7,692 bases of DNA from Acidimicrobiaceae bacterium (GTDB lineage Bacteria > Actinomycetota > Acidimicrobiia > Acidimicrobiales > Bog-793), in NCBI GenBank assembly GCA_027306715.1, contig DAHUZG010000135.1, positions 1-7,692 on the forward strand. The letters run 5' to 3'. The translations under genes were made by a program, and so were the position numbers. Under the pieces are notes generated by a model. That model searched no databases. It was not told where the DNA came from and saw nothing but the letters and a program-made list of their open reading frames with translations. Positions 1-6,243 of this stretch are shown here, piece by piece (position 1 is the stretch's first letter; each line of letters begins with the position of its first letter).

Positions 1-75
1 CGGGCGGCGCCGGGGAGGCGCCGGGATCGGGCGGCGCCCGCCGGGCGCCGCAGGAGCGGACGTCCCCCGGGCGCC
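1..75. repeat. GGCGCC-rich low-complexity tract at the left edge
   Basis: The palindrome GGCGCC occurs five times in 75 bases, starting at 6, 17, 33, 44 and 70. The first two copies begin near-identical units reading GGCGCCGGG plus A or GA. The tract lies in the open frame of the upstream gene's tail. It can be simple low-complexity coding sequence; the clustering is visible, its meaning is not known. Confidence 0.5.
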
Positions 76-83
76 GTCGATGA
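1..83 (+). CDS. C-terminal end of an upstream gene (possibly rsmH), 5' partial
   Basis: The frame beginning at base 3 is open from the left edge to a TGA at 81-83. It encodes 26 residues rich in Gly, Ala, Pro and Arg that end in three arginines. Its stop overlaps the ftsL ATG as ATGA, the same arrangement as every other junction here, and this is the main reason to accept it as real. In dcw clusters the gene before ftsL is usually rsmH (mraW), the 16S rRNA m4C1402 methyltransferase, so that identity is inferred from position. No catalytic motif lies inside the window. The other two forward frames are also open in this GC-rich stretch, so the coding call itself is tentative. Confidence 0.4.
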   Translation, partial: GGAGEAPGSGGARRAPQERTSPGRRR

Positions 84-589
84 GCGCCCGTCCGGCGAGC
101 CACCTGGCCCAGCCGGGGCGGCCGGCCCGCCAGCATCCCGCACCAGCGAGCTCCCAGCCGCCGACCGAGCTGCGAGTGCTCGGCAGGCCTCAGCTCGCCG
201 AGCGCCGCCGCCGCCGCCAGGCTCGGGCGCTGGCGCTGCTCTCGGCCGCCGTGCTCACCGCCGGGCTTCTTGCCGTGGCGGGCGTGCAGGCGCTCGTCGA
301 CTCCCAACAGGTGCGCCTCGACAACCTCGGCCAGCAGCTCAGCGCCGAGGTGGCCGCCAACCAGAACCTACAGCTCGCCCACGCCGAGCTGGGCTCGCCG
401 GGGCGCCTGCTCGACGTCGCCGAGCACCGTCTCGGGATGGTCGTGCCGCATTCGCTCACCTATCTCTCCGCAGTACAGCCGCCTGCGGCTCCGGTCCTGG
501 CGACGGCCCCCGCCGCGCCCCGGGGGGGACCCGTCGCCCGTCGCCCCGCACTGGGCCGGTCCACCCGCTCCCGTACCCGGCGACGGTGA
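80..589 (+). CDS. ftsL: Cell division protein FtsL (septum formation initiator family)
   Basis: A 169-residue bitopic membrane protein. The N-terminal 48 residues are cytoplasmic, Pro/Ala-rich, and end in a basic run (R42-R46). One hydrophobic helix spans about residues 50-71. It is followed by a hydrophilic, probably coiled-coil stretch (about 74-104) and the segment GSPGRLLDVAEHRLGM (105-120), which matches the family's usual close of a helix ending in Leu-Gly-Met before a Pro. FtsL proteins with FtsB/DivIC and FtsQ form the complex that activates FtsW-FtsI; that role is family knowledge. Its position directly before ftsI supports the call. The ATG at 80 is the only ordinary start visible in this frame. 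An AGGAG lies at 52-56, too far upstream to be a normal ribosome binding site. The outer tail (about 131-169) is long and becomes strongly basic, ending TRSRTRRR, which is unusual. The sequence of FtsL proteins is weakly conserved, so topology and gene order carry much of the assignment. Confidence 0.8.
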   Translation: MSARPASHLAQPGRPARQHPAPASSQPPTELRVLGRPQLAERRRRRQARALALLSAAVLTAGLLAVAGVQALVDSQQVRLDNLGQQLSAEVAANQNLQLAHAELGSPGRLLDVAEHRLGMVVPHSLTYLSAVQPPAAPVLATAPAAPRGGPVARRPALGRSTRSRTRRR

Positions 590-2340
590 CGCGCCCAGCC
601 GGGCCCGGTCCCTCCCGCACGACCGGAGGAGGGCGCCGGCTCAGCTCGCTCGCCGTCGTCGTGGCGCTCTTGGCGGTCGTCTTCGTGATCCGTCTCGTCA
701 TCGTCCAGGTGGTCGACGGAGCCCGCTACAGCGCCTACTCGCGAAGCGAGCAGCTGGCGACGGTATCCCTGCCGGCGACCCGCGGCACGATCTATGACCG
801 CTACGGCAACGTCTTGTCGGTCTCTGTCCCTCGGGTCGACGTCATCGCCGACGACTTCCTCGTCTCTGATGCCGCGGCGACGGCACAGGCGCTGGCGCCG
901 GTGATGCACCTGCCTGAGGCCCGACTCGCGGCCGAGCTCCACCAGCGCGACGGCTACGTCGTGCTCGCCCGTCAGGTGAGCCCGAACGAGGAGCAGGAGC
1001 TGGCCCGCCTCGGCGTGCCGGGTCTCTCGTTCTCCGCCGACGATGCCCGTCTGCAACCTGGCGGCGACATCTTCCAGCCAGTTCTCGGCGGTGTCTATGC
1101 CCCCGCCGGGACCGTCGCCGGCGACGCCGGCGCGGAGCTCGCCTTCAATCGGCTCCTCACCGGCCGCGACGGGAGCGAGGTGATCGCCGAGAGCCCCTCC
1201 GGGCTAGCGCTTCCCGGCCGGCCCGCCCGGCTCACGCCGGCCCGCGAGGGCGACGGCCTCGTGCTCTCCCTGGACGAGCCGCTGCAGGTGGAGGTCACCC
1301 GAGACGTCGCCGCCGAGATGCGGGCGACCGGCGCCAAGAGCGGAGTAGCCGTCGTGATGGCCGTGCACACCGGCGCCATCCTGGCGATGGTCGACCTCGT
1401 CCGCGCTGTCAAGGGCGTGATCGTGCCGGCGACACAGAACCTGGCCGTGACGAGCGTCTACGAGCCCGGCTCGGTGATGAAGCTGGCGACGGTGTCGTTC
1501 GCCATCCAAGACGGGGTGGTGACGCCCTCGACGGTGCTCACGGTGCCGTACTCGATCGACTTCGGCGGCTACAGCTTCGCCGACGCCGAATTCCACCCGA
1601 CAGAACGTCTGAGCGTCGCCCAGATCCTCGCCCAGTCCTCGAACGTCGGCACGAGCGAGGTCGCCGAGCGCCTCGGCCCGACGCGACTGTCCGGGGCGCT
1701 GGGGGACCTCGGGTTCGGCAAGCCGACAGGTCTCGCCTGGCCGGGAGAGTCATCCGGGCTGGTGCCGCCGAGCTCGACCTGGTCAGCTTCTTCCTTGCCG
1801 AGCTTGGCGATCGGCACGGGCGAGGCGGTCACGCCGCTGCAGATCCTCGACGCCTACGCCGCAGTCGCCAACGGCGGGGTCGCCGTCACCCCACACCTGC
1901 TCGACGAGACCGTCGGTGCCAACGGCGTGCAGCGGGCGGTCCCGACACCGAAGGGGCGGCGCCTCCTTGACGCCAGCACCGTCAGTGAGCTCGTGCCGAT
2001 GTTCGAAGGCGTCGTCGAGAGCGGCACGGCGCCGTGCGCATCGGTGCCCGGTTACGACGTCGCCGGCAAGACCGGGACGGCGCAGATGCCCAAGAGCAAC
2101 GGCCTCGGCTACGTGCCGAACGACTTCAACGCCACCTTCGTCGGTTTCGTGCCAGCCCAGCGCCCACAGCTGGCGGCCATCGTCACCCTCAACGATCCCC
2201 AGCCGATCTACGGTGGGTCCGTGGCCGCGCCGGTGTTCTCCAAGGTGATGGCCTACGCCCTCGCGCACTACGACATCCCGCCACCGCCCGGTCCAGTCAT
2301 CCCTCAGGTCGCCGGCCCGGGATGCTCGACGGCACAGTGA
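586..2340 (+). CDS. ftsI: Septal peptidoglycan transpeptidase FtsI (class B penicillin-binding protein, PBP3 type)
   Basis: A 584-residue class B PBP that crosslinks septal peptidoglycan outside the membrane, as partner of FtsW. A short basic cytoplasmic end precedes one membrane helix (about 20-43). The N-terminal pedestal begins with the conserved RGTIYDRYGNVL motif. The transpeptidase domain (from about residue 225) has all three active-site motifs: S296-V-M-K299 (nucleophile Ser in EPGSVMK), S351-S352-N353, and K495-T-G-T498 (in AGKTGTAQ). The protein ends soon after this domain in a Pro-rich tail, with no PASTA repeats. It has only two cysteines, C484 just before the KTGT strand and C580 near the C-terminus, both predicted to be outside the cell. 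The GTG start at 586 overlaps the ftsL stop as GTGA. No Shine-Dalgarno sequence precedes it, which fits re-initiation after ftsL. Confidence 0.94.
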   Translation: MTRPAGPGPSRTTGGGRRLSSLAVVVALLAVVFVIRLVIVQVVDGARYSAYSRSEQLATVSLPATRGTIYDRYGNVLSVSVPRVDVIADDFLVSDAAATAQALAPVMHLPEARLAAELHQRDGYVVLARQVSPNEEQELARLGVPGLSFSADDARLQPGGDIFQPVLGGVYAPAGTVAGDAGAELAFNRLLTGRDGSEVIAESPSGLALPGRPARLTPAREGDGLVLSLDEPLQVEVTRDVAAEMRATGAKSGVAVVMAVHTGAILAMVDLVRAVKGVIVPATQNLAVTSVYEPGSVMKLATVSFAIQDGVVTPSTVLTVPYSIDFGGYSFADAEFHPTERLSVAQILAQSSNVGTSEVAERLGPTRLSGALGDLGFGKPTGLAWPGESSGLVPPSSTWSASSLPSLAIGTGEAVTPLQILDAYAAVANGGVAVTPHLLDETVGANGVQRAVPTPKGRRLLDASTVSELVPMFEGVVESGTAPCASVPGYDVAGKTGTAQMPKSNGLGYVPNDFNATFVGFVPAQRPQLAAIVTLNDPQPIYGGSVAAPVFSKVMAYALAHYDIPPPPGPVIPQVAGPGCSTAQ

Positions 2341-3845
2341 GCGACGGCGCGGCGAGCACGGCCGGGGAGGCGCTCTCACCCCCGGCGCTCGGCCTCGACG
2401 AGGTCATCCGGCGCGTGCGCCCTCTCGCCGTGCTCGGCTCTGCCCGGACGGTCGTGGTGAGCGGGATCACCCACCACCACGAGGAGGTTCGACCCGGCTA
2501 CCTGTTCTGCTGCCTTCCGGGTGAGCGCGTGGACGGTCACGTCTATGCCCCGGTAGCGGCCGAACGCGGTGCGGTGGCGTTCATCTGCGAGCACTCGTTG
2601 AGCGGTGTGGGTGGAGCGCAGCTCGTCGTCGGGCCGGGGATGGCGCGCCCGGCGATGGCCGAGGCCGCCTGCGCCGTCTGGCGGGATCCGGCGAGCGCGA
2701 TGCGCACCGTCGGGGTCACCGGCACCAACGGCAAGACGACGGTCACCTTCCTTCTGCGCACGATCTTCGAGCGCCACGGCTGGCGTGCCGGCGTGATCGG
2801 GACGCTCGACGGGGTGCGGACGACGCCCGAGGCCCCGGAGCTGCAGCGGTCGCTTGCCGCTCAGCGCGACGCCGGCTGCCGGGCGACGGCGCTCGAGGTC
2901 ACCTCGCATGCGCTCTCCCAGCGACGGGTGGACGGGATCTGCTTTGACGTCGCGGTGTTCACCAACCTCACACAGGACCACCTCGATTACCACAAGACGA
3001 TGGAGGCCTATTTCGCCGCCAAGGCGGAGCTGTTCACGCCCGAGCGCTGCAGGGCGGCGGCCGTCAACGCCTCTGACGAGTTCGGCCAGAGGCTCGTCGA
3101 GCGGGCTGCAGTGCCGACGGTCGCCTTCTCGATCGCCGACGCCGGGCCGCTCGAGGTCGGGCTGGAGCGCTCGAGCTTCACCCTGTTCGGCCGGCGGGCC
3201 GAGATCAGCCTCGGCGGCAGCTTCAACGTCGAGAACGCGCTCGCCGCGGCGCATGCCGCCCGGCTGCTCGGCATCGGCGACGACACGATCGTCGAGGCGC
3301 TCGCCGCTGCCCCGAGAGTACCGGGCAGGCTCGAGCCGGTGCCGGCGGCAGGTGGCCTGACGGTCCTCGTCGACTACGCCCACACGCCCGCCGGCCTGGC
3401 GCAGGTGCTCGCCGCGGCGCGGGGGGGCGCCCGCGGCGGCGACGCCCGGGTGATCGTCGTCTTCGGCTGCGGCGGCGACCGTGACCGGGGAAAGCGGCCG
3501 GCGATGGGACGGGTCGCCAGCGAGCTCGCCGATGTCGTCGTCGTGACGTCGGACAACCCGCGCAGCGAGGAGCCGCTGGCGATCATCGAGCAGGTCTCGG
3601 CCGGCGTCGTCGCGGGCAGCGACTGCGAGGTGGAGCCCGACCGCCGCAGCGCCATCGGGCTCGCCCTGCGCCGCGCCCGTTCCGGCGATGTCGTCGTCGT
3701 CGCCGGAAAGGGTCATGAGGCGACGCAGCAGACCGCGGCCGGAGTCGAGCCCTTCGACGACCGCGAGGTCGTCCGCCAGGAGCTGGCGCGCCTCGGCCTC
3801 GGGGTGCGAAGCGCCGCCGCCGGCGCTAAAGCGCGGCGCCCATGA
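2337..3845 (+). CDS. murE: UDP-MurNAc-L-Ala-D-Glu:meso-diaminopimelate ligase MurE
   Basis: About 502 residues, normal for MurE. This cytoplasmic ATP-dependent ligase adds the third residue of the peptidoglycan stem. The N-terminal UDP-sugar domain keeps RPGYLF and DGH, but the DSR motif usual in many MurE proteins reads HHE (in THHHEEV, residues 45-51). The central domain has the P-loop G129-TNGKT (Lys133), EVTSHAL, NLTQDHLDYH, and Lys229 in the AK pair that aligns with the carbamylated lysine. The C-terminal domain has DYAHTP, VFGCGGDRDRGKRP, D406-NPR and G457-KGHE. DNPR is the known signature for meso-diaminopimelate, as opposed to lysine, selectivity. The GTG at 2337 overlaps the ftsI stop as GTGA; an in-frame ATG at 2322 would add five residues. 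No clear ribosome binding site marks either start. A G7 run at 3421-3427 lies in a Gly/Arg linker, with the frame intact. mraY, not murF, follows directly. Confidence 0.96.
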   Translation: MSDGAASTAGEALSPPALGLDEVIRRVRPLAVLGSARTVVVSGITHHHEEVRPGYLFCCLPGERVDGHVYAPVAAERGAVAFICEHSLSGVGGAQLVVGPGMARPAMAEAACAVWRDPASAMRTVGVTGTNGKTTVTFLLRTIFERHGWRAGVIGTLDGVRTTPEAPELQRSLAAQRDAGCRATALEVTSHALSQRRVDGICFDVAVFTNLTQDHLDYHKTMEAYFAAKAELFTPERCRAAAVNASDEFGQRLVERAAVPTVAFSIADAGPLEVGLERSSFTLFGRRAEISLGGSFNVENALAAAHAARLLGIGDDTIVEALAAAPRVPGRLEPVPAAGGLTVLVDYAHTPAGLAQVLAAARGGARGGDARVIVVFGCGGDRDRGKRPAMGRVASELADVVVVTSDNPRSEEPLAIIEQVSAGVVAGSDCEVEPDRRSAIGLALRRARSGDVVVVAGKGHEATQQTAAGVEPFDDREVVRQELARLGLGVRSAAAGAKARRP

Positions 3846-4873
3846 TCTCGATCTTCACCGCCGGTGGCATCGCCATCCTGGTCTCGGCCTTCGGCACGCC
3901 GATCCTGCTGCGCGCCCTCACGAGCCGCCAGATCGGCCAGCAGATCCGCGAGGACGGCCCCGAGCGCCACCTGATCAAGGCGGGGACCCCGACCATGGGC
4001 GGCATCACGATGATCATCTCGATGCTGTCCGGCTACGTACTCTCCCACCTGACGGGGACGCCGTTCACGCGCGCCGGCTGGCTCGTGGTGGGGTCGACGA
4101 CTCTCGCCGGCGGGATCGGCCTCGCCGACGACTGGATCAAGGTCAGCCGCCGCCGCAGCCTCGGGCTCAAGAAGGGCGCCAAGCTCGGTCTTCAGGTTGC
4201 CGTCGGGGTCCTGTTCGCGCTCGGCGTGCGCTACTGGGCGCACCTCACGACAGCGATCACGTTCACCCGCTTCGACGTCCCCGGAATCGCCCTCGGGGCT
4301 GCGCCGTGGGTGATCTGGGCAACGTTCATCATCGTCTCCGAGGCCAACGCGGTGAACCTCACCGACGGCCTCGACGGGCTCGCCGCCGGCTCGTCGGGGA
4401 TCGCCTTCACCGGCCTGGCGCTGATCGGCTATTGGCTCGACCGGCAGTTCTCCCTCTACCGGGTCCCACCGGCGCGGGCGATCGACCTTGCCCTCGTCTC
4501 CGTCTCGCTCGCCGGCTCCTGCGTCGGCTTCCTCTGGTGGAACGCGGCACCGGCGCGCATCTTCATGGGCGACACCGGCTCGCTCGCCATCGGCACGGGG
4601 CTCGCCTGTCTGGCACTCGAGATGAACGTCGCCTTGCTGCTGCCGATCATCGGCGGACTGTTCCTGCTGATCACGTTGTCGGTGGTGATCCAGGTGATCG
4701 CCTTCCGTGGCTTCCACACCCGCGTCTTCCGACTGGCTCCGCTTCACCACCACTTCGAGCTCTCGGGGTGGCCGGAGACGACGGTGATCATCCGGTTCTG
4801 GATCATCTCGGCACTGTGCACCGGCCTCGGGCTCGGAATCTTCTACGCCGACTACCTGAGCGTTCGGAAGTGA
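3842..4873 (+). CDS. mraY: Phospho-MurNAc-pentapeptide transferase MraY
   Basis: A 343-residue polytopic membrane enzyme, probably with ten helices. It moves phospho-MurNAc-pentapeptide from UDP to undecaprenyl phosphate on the inner membrane face, giving lipid I. Family motifs appear in order: GQQIREDGPERHLIKAGTP with TMGG (about 32-53), the Asp pair D96-D97 in GLADDWIK, N169-AVNLTDGLDGLA (with N172, D175 and D178), D244 in RIFMGDTGS, and the H302-H303-H304 run in APLHHHFE followed by SGWPE. These include the Mg2+ and catalytic Asp residues known from MraY structures, and none is missing. The ATG at 3842 overlaps the murE stop as ATGA. No Shine-Dalgarno sequence is visible; a small GCGC-TAAA-GCGC hairpin lies just upstream. 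This is the most secure call in the window. Confidence 0.98.
   Translation: MISIFTAGGIAILVSAFGTPILLRALTSRQIGQQIREDGPERHLIKAGTPTMGGITMIISMLSGYVLSHLTGTPFTRAGWLVVGSTTLAGGIGLADDWIKVSRRRSLGLKKGAKLGLQVAVGVLFALGVRYWAHLTTAITFTRFDVPGIALGAAPWVIWATFIIVSEANAVNLTDGLDGLAAGSSGIAFTGLALIGYWLDRQFSLYRVPPARAIDLALVSVSLAGSCVGFLWWNAAPARIFMGDTGSLAIGTGLACLALEMNVALLLPIIGGLFLLITLSVVIQVIAFRGFHTRVFRLAPLHHHFELSGWPETTVIIRFWIISALCTGLGLGIFYADYLSVRK
4866..4870 (+). promoter_or_regulatory. Possible ribosome binding site for an alternative murD start
   Basis: GGAAG sits at the end of mraY, eight bases before an in-frame GTG at 4879. It bears on the start choice: with this site murD would begin at 4879 and lose three residues, whereas the 4-base overlap shared by the other junctions points to GTG 4870. 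The match to the Shine-Dalgarno consensus is imperfect. Confidence 0.35.
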
Positions 4874-6243
4874 GCGCCGTGATCGAACGCTCGGCCTCCC
4901 GCCGGGGAGGATGGCCGGCGGGCCCCGTGCCCGTCGTCGGCTTCGCCCGCAGCGGGCGGGCCGTGGCGGCAGCCCTTGCTGCTCACGGCGTCGAGGTGAC
5001 CGTGCTCGACGATGCCCCCGACGCGGACGCTCGTCGAGCGGCAGCCGAGATGGGGGTGAGCCTCGTCGGTCCGCTCCCGGCGGCCGTGGCGGGCGCCCTC
5101 GCCGCAGCGCATGAGATCGTCGTGCCGAGCCCGGGGGTCTCTCCGAACCACCCTGCTTGCGCTGCGGCGGTGGTGATCTCCGAGGTCGAGCTCGGCTGGC
5201 GCGTCAGCTCGGTGCCGATGCTGGCGGTCACCGGCAGCAACGGCAAGACGACGGTGACGAGCCTGGTGGCGTCCATGGCTGCTGAGGCCGGCCTCGCCGT
5301 CGCTGCCGCCGGGAACATCGGCACGCCACTCGTCGAGGCGGCGCAGCGCGAGGATCTCGACCTGCTCGTTGTCGAGGTCTCGTCGTTCCAGCTCGCCGGC
5401 ACGACGAGCTTCGCCCCCCATGTCGCCGTCTACTTGAACTTCTCGCCCGACCACCTCAACTGGCACGGCGACCTCGAGGACTACCGCCTCGCCAAGGCGC
5501 GCATCTTCGCCAACCAGCAAGCCGGCGACGTGGCCGTGGCGAACGCCAGCGACGCGGTGACTCTCGGCGCGGCGCGTCTCGGCCGCGGCCGGCTCGTCGT
5601 CTTCGGCGGCGACGAGCGGGGCTACCGGCTCGTCGCCGGCGAGCTCCTCGATCCCGCCGGCGAGCTGATCCTCGCCGCCCGCGAGCTCGGGCGCCGGATG
5701 CCGCACGACCTCGTGAACGCCCTCGCGGCGACGGCGGCAGCGGAGGCGGCGGGGATCGGCCGCGAGGCCTGCCGGCGGGCGCTGCGCAGTTTCGAGCAGC
5801 TGCCGCACCGGGTGCAGCTCGTGGGCGAGCTCGGGGGGCTGCGCTACTACGACGACTCCAAGGCGACCACGCCCGGAGCGGTCAGAGCCGCGCTGGCCGG
5901 GATCGGCGCCTGCGTGCTCATCGCAGGCGGCCGGAACAAAGGCCTCGACCTCGAAGAGATCGCCCGCGGGCTCGACGGCGGTGGGGGGCCGGTACGCGCC
6001 GTCGTGGCGATCGGCGAGGCGGCGCCCGAGATCGAGAAGGCTTTCGATGGCCGCTGGCCGGTAAGGCGTGCCGGCACGATGGACGAGGCGGTGGCGGTCG
6101 CCACGGCGCTCGCCGGCGATGGCGATGCCGTGCTGCTCTCGCCCGGCTGCGCGTCGTTCGACTGGTATCGGGACTACGCCGAGCGGGGCGACGACTTTGC
6201 ACGGGCAGTGCGAGAGCTGGCGCAGGGAGGCGGCGTCCGGTGA
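4870..6243 (+). CDS. murD: UDP-N-acetylmuramoyl-L-alanine--D-glutamate ligase MurD
   Basis: A 457-residue cytoplasmic ATP-dependent ligase that adds D-Glu to UDP-MurNAc-L-Ala, the step before MurE. The N-terminal Rossmann-like domain opens with VVGFARSG (about 18-25), followed by PSPGVSPNHP. The ATPase domain has G122-SNGKTT (Lys126), GNIGTPL, EVSSFQL and NFSPDHLNWHGDLEDY, with Lys209 in the AK pair that aligns with the carbamylated lysine. The C-terminal domain has PHRVQ, DDSKAT (D329-S330-K331), GGRNKGLDL and LSPGCASFDWYRDYAERGDDF. These motifs fit MurD and exclude MurC, MurE or MurF. The DSKAT motif has Asp where many proteins have Asn. The start chosen is GTG 4870, which overlaps the mraY stop as GTGA; GTG 4879 is the alternative. 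The reading frame stays open far upstream inside mraY and murE, but that part has no MurD similarity and overlaps secure genes. Confidence 0.96.
   Translation: MSAVIERSASRRGGWPAGPVPVVGFARSGRAVAAALAAHGVEVTVLDDAPDADARRAAAEMGVSLVGPLPAAVAGALAAAHEIVVPSPGVSPNHPACAAAVVISEVELGWRVSSVPMLAVTGSNGKTTVTSLVASMAAEAGLAVAAAGNIGTPLVEAAQREDLDLLVVEVSSFQLAGTTSFAPHVAVYLNFSPDHLNWHGDLEDYRLAKARIFANQQAGDVAVANASDAVTLGAARLGRGRLVVFGGDERGYRLVAGELLDPAGELILAARELGRRMPHDLVNALAATAAAEAAGIGREACRRALRSFEQLPHRVQLVGELGGLRYYDDSKATTPGAVRAALAGIGACVLIAGGRNKGLDLEEIARGLDGGGGPVRAVVAIGEAAPEIEKAFDGRWPVRRAGTMDEAVAVATALAGDGDAVLLSPGCASFDWYRDYAERGDDFARAVRELAQGGGVR
6224..6230 (+). promoter_or_regulatory. Ribosome binding site of ftsW
   Basis: AGGGAGG lies inside the 3' end of murD, nine bases before the ftsW GTG at 6240. 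It is the strongest Shine-Dalgarno match at any junction in this window. It supports GTG 6240 as the ftsW start over internal GTG codons at 6270 and 6291. It also suggests that ftsW can recruit ribosomes on its own as well as through coupling to murD. Confidence 0.7.

Noticed and set aside
2034..2336. N-terminal extension of the murE frame inside ftsI
   Set aside because: The extension overlaps the FtsI transpeptidase region with its KTGT motif, is Arg-rich, and MurE already has a full N-terminal domain from 2337.
3421..3427. G7 run in murE as a possible phase-variable site
   Set aside because: The frame is intact through it, the run is short for a phase switch, and such runs are expected in a GC-rich genome.
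2376..3716. Long minus-strand open frame opposite murE
   Set aside because: Same effect of GC-rich coding sequence; MurE motifs occupy the + strand throughout.
3823..3834. Small hairpin GCGC-TAAA-GCGC just before mraY
   Set aside because: The four-pair stem is too short to be a terminator, has no T-run, and is expected by chance at this GC content.
3713..4753. Minus-strand open frame opposite mraY
   Set aside because: A very polar Arg/Asp/Glu-rich translation with no domain; it mirrors the secure mraY gene.
3688..4869. Long N-terminal extension of the murD frame across the murE end and mraY
   Set aside because: The frame is open by chance. Its translation is Arg/Pro-rich, overlaps mraY fully, and MurD has normal length from the start at 4870.
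2721..5257. Shared 17-base match between the P-loops of murE (from 2727) and murD (from 5239)
   Set aside because: This reflects the common Mur ligase ancestry and codon bias of the ATP-binding loop, not a mobile repeat or recombination site.
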